A DNA stretch of 18,161 nt from Pavlovales sp. CCMP2436 (GCA_026770615.1 MU632011.1:9935-28095); one strand, 5' to 3'; shown: positions 1 through 7,747, numbered from the stretch's first letter. A program made the numbers and translations. The notes: generated by a model from the letters alone, not told the origin.

Positions 1-1
1 T

Positions 2-85
2 CGCTTTAGTGACGTTAAAACTTTGGCAGAGGCGACGCCAATGACCGCTCCCGACTTCTTGGCCAAGCTTGAGAAAATTGTCAAG
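2..85 (+). CDS. Possible exon, 28 codons, at the left edge
   Basis: Frame open from base 2 to a possible GT donor at 86-87 (exon ...GTCAAG, intron GTACTT), in phase 0. The peptide contains TLAEATPMTAPDFLAKLEK, of ordinary soluble and partly helical composition, unlike the AT-rich DNA after it. No domain is recognised. It may belong to the same plus-strand gene as the receiver exon downstream, because the next candidate exon (2324-2363) also fits phase 0, but that would need a 2.2-kb intron and the donor is weak. The exon is cut by the window edge. Confidence 0.35.
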
Positions 86-331
86 GTACTTCAGCCTATT
101 TTTCTTTTTCATTTTAATCAGAAAAAGGCACTTCACTTGACAGATTAGAGCCGGATTTCTTTACTTCGCTGCTATAAATCGAGCCGACTTTCCCCCGGAC
201 AGAGAGCATACTGCAACTTACGACTCCCTCATACCCCTGCTGGAGCCAGGTCTCGGTTGCTAGCAAAAAAAAAAATGCTTAAAACCAGTCTACAGTTTGC
301 ACTTATTACTTATTAGGAATAAAACATCGCA

Positions 332-365
332 TTGGTTAATCCCTCGTCAGCGAGGGATTAACCAA
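332..365. repeat. Perfect 15-bp inverted repeat (hairpin)
   Basis: TTGGTTAATCCCTCG at 332-346 and its exact reverse complement at 351-365 are separated by TCAG. It is isolated in AT-rich DNA and is not followed by a T-run. It may be a remnant of a small foldback element. Confidence 0.85.
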
Positions 366-1248
366 GTACAGAGTTCGGGCTCCAGCACTTCGCGATCAGC
401 GTATTTATTTATTTATTTATTTCCTTGGAGGCGACCATGGTGACGAGGGATGCTGACGACGAGGGGATGATGACGGTATCCGTGTGCTCGGAGAAGGTCT
501 TAGGCTAACAGTGTGTACAGGGTGCACCACTGAGAGTCCAGGAGACCGTTTCCGGGGCCTGACGTTTTTAGAGATATTTACACACGGAGTCTGAGGGGGC
601 GCTCCTAGGGGTATACATATAAATATAAATATAAATTTCTCAATTTAATCTAAAAAAAAATGCATGCCCTGTAATTGTCGTTCGTATCTAACACTAGTCA
701 TTGCCAAACACGTAAACAGCCGAGTCCAAAAGAGGGGGCGCTCTCAGGGGTACAAGAGGTTCACCAATTTCAATGACCAAACTTTTGGATGTCTGTCTCC
801 AATCCGGGCAATTTAAATACTAGTTTGTTAAAGTTTGAGGTACCCTGCAAAAGATATGAATTCTGTCCCCGGGACGATGACTGGATGAAGATAGGTTTCT
901 TCACTGCAATTGGCGACCCCCCTTTACCCCTGTCACTATCACGGCACCTCGAATAAAGAAACACCATTCAACAATACATTATTTAAAATAAACTGAACAG
1001 GCTTCGCACGGCACCCCTATCGGCGCTGTGCCGTCGCAGCGCGTGCGTGACGCGCTCGGCCTTAGCGGTACGTGCGTTCACCTGGGAGCGTTTTGGCCTC
1101 GGCTTCGCGCGGCTTTTGAGCCGTAAGTCCGGATCTGATTTTTCCAGTCAGGAATTAGTAGTCTGACACAAGATAATTCTTATTTGTTGTCGACAATTTT
1201 TTTTTTGAATAACATTTTTTTGCCTGCCAAAGATAGGATTAGGCTCTA

Positions 1249-1470
1249 CCCAAGGGTGTAAGGGCTGGCAACTCAGACTTCTCTATAATTCAATCGTGTC
1301 GTCAGATTTCTGAAGCTGTGCTCGAGAGGAGCCTTATAACTATAAGGACGTTTACTTTATTGGGTGCTCAGAGCTTATAATTATAAGGATCCTCTCGAGC
1401 ACAGCTTCAGAAATCTGACGACACAGTTAAAGTATAGGGAAGCCTGAGTTGCCAGCCCTTACACCCTTGG
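1249..1470. mobile_element. Foldback element with about 97-bp arms
   Basis: Arm 1249-1346 pairs with arm 1374-1470 across a 27-bp spacer. The outer ends are CCAAGGGTGTAAGGGCTGGC and its reverse complement. The inner part (GCTCGAGAGGAGCCTTATAA) also matches with few mismatches. There is no coding capacity and no clear target-site duplication. It is best read as a foldback or MITE-type non-autonomous element. The arms stay similar over nearly their whole length, so it is probably young or kept by gene conversion. It lies in the presumed intron upstream of the receiver exon. Confidence 0.8.
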
Positions 1471-2165
1471 CTTCACGCCTTGTTTGTTAGTTATTGTTTG
1501 TTTGTTTTCGGCTCCCCAGAAAATTATCAGGCACACAAGTTTAAAAGGCTTTTGGTCCAGTTGTATTGCAGATAGTATGTTAAGTTGCCAACCCTACACA
1601 AATAAATGAATATTCAATCCCCCCCCTCCACACACACACGCAAACACGCACATACGAACACGCGCGCGCACGCACACACAGGGATGCGAGAATACGGCTG
1701 GCTTGACCCCTCCTCTCCTGCACATAATTAGGAACAGTGCGCTGGCACAACTCACAACCCACAACCATGTGTTGCCGCCCTGCCTTCACCCGGCCTCTGT
1801 GCTCTCATCTGCGCCATAGTTGAGAGGAGTATTATTGAGTCGCCCTGTCCGGCTGGCTAGAGACCCCTTGTTGGGAATCGTGACCGGGGGAAAAAGATAA
1901 CAGCCGCCCTGGTGAAAAGGGGCAGGCTCGGCGAGCTGCGCACAGCGCACGTCATTCTATTATTCTTATATCTTGAAGCCGCTTTGACGTCTCTGACTAA
2001 ATTATCCCATTACACATTTTTATTCATATGTGACACAGGAAGGAAGCACGCGCACAAGTTTAAAAGGGCGCTACTGGAGGCGATGGAGGGGGGAAAGATG
2101 TGCCCTTTTTTTCATACTCAATCTATTCTTAGATCGCACTCGACTCGCTGACCGTCACCGCTCAG

Positions 2166-2233
2166 CAACTCCCCCCCCCACCCCACCCCCCCCCCTCACA
2201 CACACAGTCACTCACACACACACACACACACCG
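2166..2233. repeat. C-run plus (CA)n low-complexity tract
   Basis: A nearly pure C stretch is followed by CACACA repeats. It is a simple sequence repeat. The small frames reading through it give Pro/Thr/His strings and are not genes. Confidence 0.9.
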
Positions 2234-2323
2234 CCATAACCACCACGACCACCGCAAAATAAGAAAAATATATCTCAGAATATTGACACACGCCCCCTTC
2301 CCCCCTCCCTCTCCCCCTTACAG

Positions 2324-2363
2324 GTGCGCCTGACCTCGATTACGTTCACTGGACGGCAAATGG
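2324..2363 (+). CDS. Possible 40-nt exon
   Basis: The acceptor is strong: a long C/T tract ending CTTACAG. The donor GG|GTGAG is also strong, so the 40 bases between them are a good micro-exon on splice signals alone. Read in phase 0 from the exon at 2-85 it gives VRLTSITFTGRQM and leaves one base. That phase does not fit the receiver exon at 2824 directly. Either another small exon lies between, or this exon is in a different frame or gene. The protein assignment is uncertain. Confidence 0.4.
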
Positions 2364-2617
2364 GTGAGATGCTTTTAAATTTAATGTTATATACCTCCTG
2401 TTGAGCACTGCTAAGCCGCTAAAATATATTTATGATAGGGATTCAAGCTGGCGTCTGACTGTTCTGAATGTTGTGCTGGTCTGAGCGCTGCGTCGCCCAT
2501 TGCCTGCTGCATGCCTTAGTCGGCTGCGCTGGCTAAAATATATAATAATAGATATATACACATCTTGGTGTGTTACATATTCAGAAAATAGTATGTCCTT
2601 TTATCTCTACAGCCCTA

Positions 2618-2749
2618 CAGGGGATCGCGGGCAATAAGAACGGCAAATTTGAGGCTGAGGCTCAGTTTCTTAGCAAAATACATTCACACAATGGTTAAAT
2701 TTTGCTTAAACTGCTATTGAATGGCACACAAATTATCCGCGATCCCCTG
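2618..2749. mobile_element. Small TIR element (MITE), copy 1, TA-flanked
   Basis: A 132-bp element with terminal inverted repeats CAGGGGATCGCGG and CCGCGATCCCCTG, flanked on both sides by TA. TA target sites and a CAGGG terminus suit the Tc1/mariner/pogo superfamily of DNA transposons. It has no coding capacity. The same termini and an internal AGGCTCAGTTTC.TAGCAAA block recur in the element at 3998-4327, so this is a family. It sits about 75 bp upstream of the receiver exon's splice acceptor. Confidence 0.85.
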
Positions 2750-2823
2750 TATGCCACACCACTGCCCTATGTCACACTGTCCTGACCTACGTTCGTGCAT
2801 TTTTGTTGTACGTGTGTGAGCAG

Positions 2824-3067
2824 ATGCCCATCCTCACCGGCGAGAAGGCGACGCGCGCGCTTCGCGCGGGCGGGTTTGAGGGCGTGATCGTGGGTATGAC
2901 AGGCGACCCCAAGGGCTGCTCCGAGCGCGACGAGTTCGAGGGGGCGGGGCTCAGTTTTTGCGTCGACAAGGACCTGCCTGGCATCGAGCGTGTCACTCAC
3001 GAGCTCTTCTCCTTCGCGCTCGACGATCTGGCATTGGCAACAGCAGCAGCTCGCTGTCGGAGCCGAT
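2824..3067 (+). CDS. Response-regulator receiver domain exon (C-terminal half)
   Basis: The second half of a CheY-like receiver (REC) domain of a two-component or hybrid-kinase signalling protein. It begins MPILTGEKATRAL, the MPxxxG motif that follows the phospho-accepting Asp, then VIVGMTGD with the conserved Thr at the end of beta-4, then SFCVDKDL with the conserved Lys at the end of beta-5. The acidic pocket and the phospho-Asp should lie in the preceding exon, which I could not place. The acceptor is GTGAGCAG just before the Met; one three bases earlier would add Gln. The 3' limit is uncertain: 3067 is a possible donor, and the frame stays open with low-complexity Ala/Cys text afterwards. 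In such proteins phosphotransfer from a histidine kinase switches an attached output domain, but no output domain is visible here. Confidence 0.8.
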
Positions 3068-3536
3068 GTGAATACCGCATACTCGCAGCTGCAGCTGCCG
3101 TAGTGCAAGCCGATGTGTATGTGTTTGCGGGGTGCTACAACGACAGTGATGCTTCCTGTGGCCGCTGCAGCGCGGGTGTTCGCAGCGTCGTGCCTTGGTC
3201 TTTGTGTGGGTGGGGTGCGTGTGTGCATGGGCAATGTTGGATGTTGGTGTGCGTGCGTGTGTGTGTGTGTGTTTGGATTGGGGGGAGGGGGGGGGGGGCA
3301 AAGCAGTCCCGGCGGCCCCTGCAGTGAGCAGGGTCACGCTTGGATGCACGCACACGTGTCAGGGGCTGCGGAAAGTATGGGGCGGGCTTAGCGCCTCAAG
3401 GCGCAAGTCCGACAGTCACCTGTTGCACGCTGCTTGCTGAGCAGCTTAATATACTCTAGTTAAATTGGATCTCAATTTCGTAACTAGCTAATTCATTGGA
3501 TGCCAAATTAGGAGAGTTATGACGATATCACACTAG
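3068..3536 (+). other. Presumed intron with GT microsatellite
   Basis: A GT-rich stretch (3240-3280) runs into a G-run (about 3279-3298), followed by AT-rich DNA. Frames on both strands are Cys/Val or His/Thr strings caused by the dinucleotide repeat. No feature beyond the simple repeat is seen. Confidence 0.5.
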
Positions 3537-3656
3537 TTCAGCGCGTCGCCCGAGTCAAGCAGCTCTTTCGCACTCGACGACGATTTTGATGAGGAGCCAG
3601 GTGCTGGCAGGAGCAAATCGACGCCGTTTGGGCGGACGCCGATGCCAGGGGCCTGA
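3537..3656 (+). CDS. Possible acidic C-terminal exon, 39 residues
   Basis: An in-frame TAG immediately precedes base 3537 and forms a CACTAG acceptor, so coding can only begin here. The frame gives a Ser-rich then acidic peptide (FSASPESSSSFALDDDFDEE) followed by a basic Thr-Pro tail, RSKSTPFGRTPMPGA, and TGA at 3654-3656. The composition is typical of a disordered tail with SP/TP sites, unlike the surrounding non-coding DNA. It is the best candidate for the last exon of the receiver gene, but the donor partner is not certain and the acceptor lacks a good pyrimidine tract. Confidence 0.45.
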   Translation, partial: FSASPESSSSFALDDDFDEEPGAGRSKSTPFGRTPMPGA

Positions 3657-3666
3657 GCTGAGCTGA

Positions 3667-3858
3667 GGGCGTGAGCTAAGCTACAGTTGGGAGGAGGGGG
3701 GGGTTATTGGCGTCTACCTACTGTGGGTGCGCTGGCGCAAAAATCCGGACGCGCAGCATGATTTGGTTGACGACACCGGACTGGGATTTATTCAGGTTAT
3801 CACCGATAAATCCTTCCCATCTCCGAGCCACGTGATTCGATACGACAACGTTACATGA
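3667..3858 (+). CDS. Unrecognised 63-codon open frame without start Met
   Basis: An open frame runs from just after a TGA at 3664-3666 to TGA at 3856-3858. It contains GVYLLWVRWRKNPDAQHDLV, then DDTGLGFIQ, and ends IRYDNVT. The mix of aromatic, charged and small residues is protein-like, and the first part could be a short membrane-proximal segment followed by basic residues. CTAAG or CTACAG near 3680 could be the acceptor, and ATTCAG|GTTATC inside could be a donor. No homologue is recognised. It may be an exon of the flanking plus-strand gene or a relic. Confidence 0.3.
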   Translation, partial: GRELSYSWEEGGVIGVYLLWVRWRKNPDAQHDLVDDTGLGFIQVITDKSFPSPSHVIRYDNVT

Positions 3859-3997
3859 AGGCTGTTGCTACTCGCGGGCACCTCACGCGCATGCGACGGC
3901 GTGAGTGACTGCATCAGCGTGCGGGAGTTTCCAACAGAATAGTACCACTATAAGCATAAAAAGTAAAAAATTATGTAGCAATATTAATTAAGCCCTA

Positions 3998-4327
3998 CAG
4001 GGAGTCGCAGGCAATAAGAAAGGCGATTTTGAGACTGAGGCTCAGTTTCGTAGCAAATCATTTGTATATAAGTTTTATTAATGAAAGAGGGTTCGGGCTG
4101 GCGGTACGTTTCAAGTTCAAGTCAAGCTGATCTTAGCGCTCCGACGCAGGCTCCTACGCGCTACGCCGAGGTGGGGAGCTGGTAGAAGTGGTGGATGATG
4201 AGGAAGCCGAAAACAAAGCGCTGGGTACAAACAATGGTTTAAACATTTATTAAACTACTATTGAAGGGCACACACAATGAGGCTCAGTTTCTTAATGTTA
4301 CGGTTTCTTATTGCCCGCAACCCCCTG
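3998..4327. mobile_element. TIR element (MITE), copy 2, with captured gene fragment
   Basis: A 330-bp element with termini CAGGGAGTCGCAGGCAATAA and TTATTGCCCGCAACCCCCTG, flanked by TA on both sides. Internal blocks match copy 1 at 2618-2749 (GAGGCTCAGTTTC, TAGCAAA, ACAATGGTT). Between those blocks sits an insertion holding 4091-4224, an inverted copy of 5055-5188. It is therefore a non-autonomous DNA element carrying host gene sequence. Confidence 0.8.
4091..4224 (-). repeat. 134-bp inverted copy of the 3' end of the 4456-5125 gene
   Basis: The reverse complement matches 5055-5188 with about three mismatches by eye. It covers the last 24 codons, the TAG stop and about 60 bp of 3' flank of the neighbouring gene. 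Weaker similarity continues into the TTGTATAT...TAATG flank. Because it lies inside the MITE, capture by the element is the simplest reading. Confidence 0.9.
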
Positions 4328-4455
4328 TAGTTAACGTATTTACTTTGCTAAGTCCAAACCGGGGCCCGGGGATCGCATGTAGAACACAGATGCTAGCCAT
4401 GAGTTCAGGAAAAGCGTTATAAATTTGGACGGTGCCGTTGCAAGCTTACTACCGC

Positions 4456-5125
4456 ATGCCTCGCTCGAAGAAATTTTGCGACGGCAGCCCGCCGGCCGGT
4501 CCGCAATTCCTGCGTGCATTCCCGTGTGTACTGTATGCATGGAATTTGAATGAGGCTCGCAACGCGTGGCGGTGCGTCTTTTTCTCAATTGTGTGTGAGT
4601 GTGTACATGTGTAAGTGTGTGTGTGTGTGTTGCTCGTATGTACTTTTAAGCATAGTTTGCATGGCATTCTCCCCTCTACCTTTCCATTTGCTCAGTTTCG
4701 AATTAGGCGCCATATGTAAACCAACGCGGTCAGGCAAACCGGTTTCTCCCTGGGCCAATCCGGTATATATACAATGCGGCGGCCCGCGCCCTGCACGCGC
4801 GAACAAGTTCACGGCATTCAAAACCCAAAACCGCCATCAAGTGGACTCGCTCGCGCTCGACGTCTCGGCTCCTTCGACTCCCTCTTCAACCAGTCCTTCC
4901 ACCGCGCCCCCGCGCTGCGGCCTGAGCCCTGCACGCGCACACGAGTTCTCGACATTCAAAACCACATCGCTTCCCAGCGATATGTCACCGCTGGGATCAC
5001 CAATGGACTCGCTTGCTCGCGCACTGTCGGGCGGCCCCGCGTTGCGCAGCGACTCCAGCGCTTTGTTTTCGGCTTCCTCATCATCCACCACGTCTACCAG
5101 CTCCCCACTTCGGCGTAGCGCGTAG
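4456..5125 (+). CDS. Two-exon gene of unknown function with Ser/Pro-rich tail
   Basis: Exon 1 is 4456-4571 and exon 2 is 4696-5125, joined by a 124-bp GT-rich intron with donor CG|GTGCGT and acceptor TTTGCTCAG. The phases match (two bases plus one). The product is 181 residues if it starts at the ATG at 4456; an upstream exon is possible because the frame opens only about 35 bases earlier. The N-terminal 50 residues mix basic and aromatic residues. The rest is low-complexity, with a degenerate internal repeat PARANKFTAFKT and PARAHEFSTFKT, SP-rich stretches, and a tail ending SSPLRRSA. No family is recognised. The internal repeat and repeated Ser-Pro suggest a disordered, possibly phosphorylated protein. 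Its 3' end is duplicated in inverted form at 4091-4224. Confidence 0.55.
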
Positions 5126-5390
5126 GAGCCTGCGTCGGAGCGCTAAGATCAGCCTGACTTGAACTTGAAACGTACCGCCAGCCCGAACCCCCCTACATTA
5201 ATATACAATGCGGAAAAAGCACACAGTCTGGGAAACTTTCGGTGAACGTAGGCAGTGAAGGTCTGAACATCGAGGGAGCAAACATTTCCTATAGCTTTCT
5301 AGCATGCTTCAAGTCACGCTTCTGGCACTTGTAGGTCGAGCACTGTTGCTGAAGCATTGTAAGATAGGCGTAGGAAAAAAAGTGAAGGGC

Positions 5391-5640
5391 TTAAAAGATG
5401 ACGCAGCACGGGTCGTCATCGTCGTCGATTATTTTGCACTCGGTCTTGGGGAAAATGATCTCGGTATTTTTCTTTGTGAGCAACTTGTACTGATCATCGC
5501 TGCATATTATTCCGCGTTTTTAAACGGTTATAAAGTTGTAATTTACCTGAAAGTAAAGCTTCCGATCGTGGGAAAACCCGCCCACGATTGTTCCATTACT
5601 CATAGTTTTGACGTTAACCAGGCGCACCGGTGTAGGACTT
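5391..5640 (-). CDS. 3' end of a minus-strand gene ending in a CaaX-like CVIF
   Basis: The last exon, 5489-5391, encodes YKLLTKKNTEIIFPKTEC, an acidic run and DPCCVIF before TAA. The penultimate exon runs from about 5640 to 5547 and contains VNVKTMSNGTIVGGFSHDRK and LYFQ. The intron is only 57 nt (donor TTTCAG|GTAAAT, acceptor GATCAG), and the phase is 0 on both sides. Cys-Val-Ile-Phe at the very end fits a CaaX prenylation box, with a second Cys before it, so membrane anchoring is likely. I do not recognise the family. The 5' boundary near 5635 has no convincing minus-strand acceptor, and beyond it the opposite strand codes, so the gene appears truncated there. Confidence 0.55.
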
Positions 5641-6113
5641 CCCTCGACTTCGTGTACGCCCACCAAAAGGACGTACTCAACACGCGCGACCTCTCGCTCG
5701 AGGCCATGCGCGGCAAGATGAGCGCGGTCGTCAAGCAGCGCTACGACGGCGACACGCCGCTCTACAAGCGCGTGAATGTGAGCGTGCGCTGCCTCGACTG
5801 CAACGGCAACCGCCGCCACCTGCCCCAGCTCGACTGCAAGCGTCAGCCACTCGCCGACGGCCACGAGATCAACCACGAGGACCTGCTCATGGCCGCCGTG
5901 CAGCTGGACATGTTCTACTCGATGTCCAGCGTGTTCGGCATCAAGTGGGCGCCCGTGCAGCTCATGCTCCTGCGCCGCTGCGCCGACCAAGCCGCCCCCA
6001 CGCCGGCCGACATCTGGGACAACGTCGGCGTGCCCGAGTGGGCCACCGCCGACCCCCTACACCCCGAGACTGGAACCCACAGTGGCGGCGGCCAGCGCAT
6101 AGAAGGGTTCAGG
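5636..6113 (+). CDS. Exon of an unrecognised GC-rich gene, 159 codons
   Basis: An open GC3-rich frame from a GGTGTAG acceptor at 5633-5635 to an AGG|GTATTT donor at 6113-6114. The composition is convincingly protein-like: YAHQKDVLNTRDL, a four-Cys stretch around RCLDCNGN...QLDCK that could bind metal (only three Cys are closely spaced), HEINHEDLL, and PADIWDNVGVPEWA near the end. The long minus-strand frame over the same bases is the usual antisense shadow (Ala/Val/His/Arg-rich). No ATG-initiated start is obvious, so at least one 5' exon is missing or lost. The frame reads on past the donor to TGA at 6228-6230, but the added residues look non-coding. Function unknown. Confidence 0.6.
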
Positions 6114-6166
6114 GTATTTTTAAAAATAAATGAAATCCAACGAAGTTGCGCAGCGTTTGGCCATGA

Positions 6167-6439
6167 ATGGCCTCTCCCAACTCGTTCCGCATCGGCGAAG
6201 GCCTTGTCAGATGCACCGGGGGTGTCATGAGCGTGATGCTGGTAGCGAGTCTGGGCTTGATCTAGATGGCCTGCGGGGATGCCACCGGTGTGGACCAGCT
6301 GTCCTGCTTCATCCGCGCGGACGTCGTCGACGATGTGTGGGACGGAGTGGCGGCGATCGCAGCGGCGAGCAGCGCTCGGCGCAATCAGCGAGCAGCGCGA
6401 CCAGCGAGCAGCCCGGGGCTGCCAGGCCAGCGACGTTGA
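6167..6439 (+). pseudogene. Coding remnant with an in-frame TAG
   Basis: One frame runs from ATG at 6167 through RIGEGLVRCTGGVMSVML, meets TAG at 6263-6265, restarts at the adjacent ATG (6266) with ACGDATGVDQLSCFIRADVV, then DDVWDGVAAIAAA, and ends at TGA 6437-6439. The text on both sides of the TAG is protein-like and GC3-rich. The DDVWDGV segment loosely resembles ADIWDNV of the exon ending at 6113, so this could be a following exon or a related domain copy. A 24-nt intron around the TAG would be implausibly short, so a disabled gene is the simplest reading. Confidence 0.35.
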
Positions 6440-6649
6440 AACCATAGGGTCTTCTCACGACCCCACGCTCCGTTGCCGGGGCCGGGGCCGCCAGGCCCTC
6501 GAGCTCCTCGAAGTATGGGATTCCTCCGACCCCGCGCCCCGTTTCCGGGGGCGGGGCCGCCAGGCCCTCGAGCTCCTTGAAGTTTGGGATTCCTCGGACC
6601 CCGCGCCCCGTTGCCGGGGCCAGGGCCGCCAGGCCAGCGATGTCGAAAC

Positions 6650-6697
6650 CTCCCCGGCGCGGCCGTAGGCTGCGTTGAGTACGGCCGCGCCGGGGAG
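6650..6697. repeat. Perfect 18-bp GC-rich hairpin
   Basis: CTCCCCGGCGCGGCCGTA at 6650-6667 pairs exactly with 6680-6697 across a 12-bp loop. It lies at the inner end of the left arm of the large inverted repeat. The same CGCAGCCTACGGCCGCGCCG block recurs at about 7018 and 7186. Confidence 0.9.
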
Positions 6698-6859
6698 TTC
6701 GGCAAGGGCATGCGGGCCGACCGGCGCCGGGAGCGCAGCACGGGGAGCGGGTTGCAGTGTGTACGGGGAGATCGAGGGCGGGGGACGCACCGTTCTTGTC
6801 GGTGGCGCTGATCGCGCTGCGCGCCACGCCGGGGAGCTGCTCGAGCGTGAGCCCGTGCC

Positions 6860-7165
6860 GGGGTGGAGGCAGTTGACCGCACCGGGGACGTTAATCGTCC
6901 TTCGGCTTCATTCTCGACCTACCAGCAGCCCGCTGCTCGCTGGTCGCGCTGCTCGCTGAACGAGCCGAGCGCTGCTCGCGCTGCTCGTGCTGCTCCCGAT
7001 CTATCCTTCCTCCCCAACGCAGCCTACGGCCGCGCCGGGAAGGAGGCAGTCTACTGCACCGGGGTCGTTCTTCGTCCTTCGGCTTCGTTCTCGACCTACC
7101 AGCCGCCTGCTGTGCGGTGATAGCGCCGAGCACTGCTCGCGCTGCTCGCGCTGCTCGCGAATGTC
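6860..7165 (+). repeat. Tandem duplication of about 175 bp in the centre of the block
   Basis: The text GCACCGGGG.CGTT..TCGTCCTTCGGCTTC followed by TCTCGACCTACCAGC and a GCTGCTCGC-type short repeat occurs at about 6870-6990 and again at about 7045-7160. Inverted, related GCGAGCAGCG text appears at 6360-6410, outside the left arm. The region is built of rearranged repeats; frames through it are Arg/Ala/Ser strings and are not called as genes. Confidence 0.7.
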
Positions 7166-7509
7166 GCTGCCCTCACTCTCCAACGCAGCCTACGGCCGCG
7201 CCGGGGAGGAGGCGGTTTCGACATGGCTGTCATACGGCCTCGGCCCCGGCAACGGGGCGCGGGGTCGGAGGAATCCCATACTTCGAGGAGCTCGAGGGTC
7301 TGGCGGCCCCGCCCCCGGCAACGGGGCGCGAGGTCGGAGAAATCCCATACTTCGAGGAGCTCGAGGGTCTGATGGTCCCGCCCCCGGCAACGGGCCGCGG
7401 GTTCGTAGAAGGACCGCACGGAAGCGCTGATCGCGCGGCCTTTTCCTGCTTCAGGCTGGAGAGTTCGAGAGGAGGCCATGGACAGTAATCCTGAATATGT
7501 GTAAAATTT

Positions 7510-7747
7510 TAGAATGACGTGTCTTATGACAGCTCGCCTAGAGAAGACGATCTTTTCAGTCCGAAGTCTCAATCACCTCCCCGGCGCTATACAGACACCG
7601 GGAAGGGAGGTGCGGGGCCAAACTGACTTAACCAACCGGTGCCCACCTAAAGGGGCCAACGGGGTAAAGGACCAAGAATTGGATTTGAACTCGGGACCTC
7701 GACCAAAAAGGTTGGGGTCCTTAACCATTTAGACTAGGAAGCACTTC
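7510..7747 (-). mobile_element. tRNA-derived SINE, copy 1
   Basis: On the minus strand the element starts at GAAGTG.TTCC, has an A-box-like TAGTCTAAATGG (one extra A relative to the other copies), and a B-box-like GAGTTCAAATCC. A tRNA-unrelated body follows and ends CTCTAGGCGAGCTGTCATA...CGTCATTCTA. These are internal pol III promoter boxes of a tRNA-derived SINE. The acceptor stem does not close, so it is not a tRNA gene. Confidence 0.8.

Larger units (their letters stand above)
86..2323 (+). other. Long non-coding stretch, probably intronic
   Basis: No convincing coding frame. It holds a perfect hairpin (332-365), a direct repeat GAGGGGGCGCTC.. at 593-613 and 732-752, a large foldback (1249-1470), a CA/CG dinucleotide tract (about 1620-1680), and a C-run followed by (CA)n at about 2170-2232. 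The short frames here are low-complexity or lack splice signals. It ends in a strong pyrimidine tract and CAG acceptor at 2321-2323. Confidence 0.5.
6466..7400. repeat. GC-rich inverted-repeat block with 69-bp coding-like units in both arms
   Basis: The left arm (about 6466-6678) and the right arm (about 7182-7400) are reverse complements. Each holds two full 69-bp units plus a partial one; left units start at 6470, 6539 and 6608. Read outward, the left arm on the minus strand and the right arm on the plus strand encode the same 23-residue repeat, GRGVGGIPYFEELEGLAAP plus PPAT. Sixty-nine is a multiple of three, so the frame is kept through the units. The arms share further sequence (GTCGAAAC, CGGCCGTAGGCTGCGTT) before diverging into the centre. 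No start, stop or splice structure completes a gene. Confidence 0.8.

Noticed and set aside
2030..2239. Frames reading through the C-run and CA tract
   Set aside because: Simple-sequence translation only.
2824..3067. Bacterial contamination as the source of the receiver domain
   Set aside because: It is bounded by splice-like signals and embedded in MITEs and microsatellites of the same kind as the rest of the window.
3113..3440. Cys/Val-rich and His/Thr-rich frames around the GT tract
   Set aside because: They are produced by the dinucleotide repeat and G-run.
5520..5990. 156-codon minus-strand frame
   Set aside because: Only its last 35 or so residues (5640 and below) are protein-like. 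The rest is Ala/Val/His/Arg antisense of the GC3-rich plus-strand exon.
6384..7133. Many Arg/Ala/Ser frames on both strands
   Set aside because: GC-rich repeats keep all frames open; no start, splice or domain evidence supports them outside the 69-bp units.
6873..7165. CRISPR-like array because of regularly spaced GCTGCTCGC repeats
   Set aside because: The repeats are contiguous microsatellite units without spacers, and the context is eukaryotic.
7640..7740. tRNA gene on the minus strand
   Set aside because: A and B boxes are present, but the acceptor and T stems do not pair and the anticodon arm is abnormal. The unit recurs as part of a longer dispersed element.
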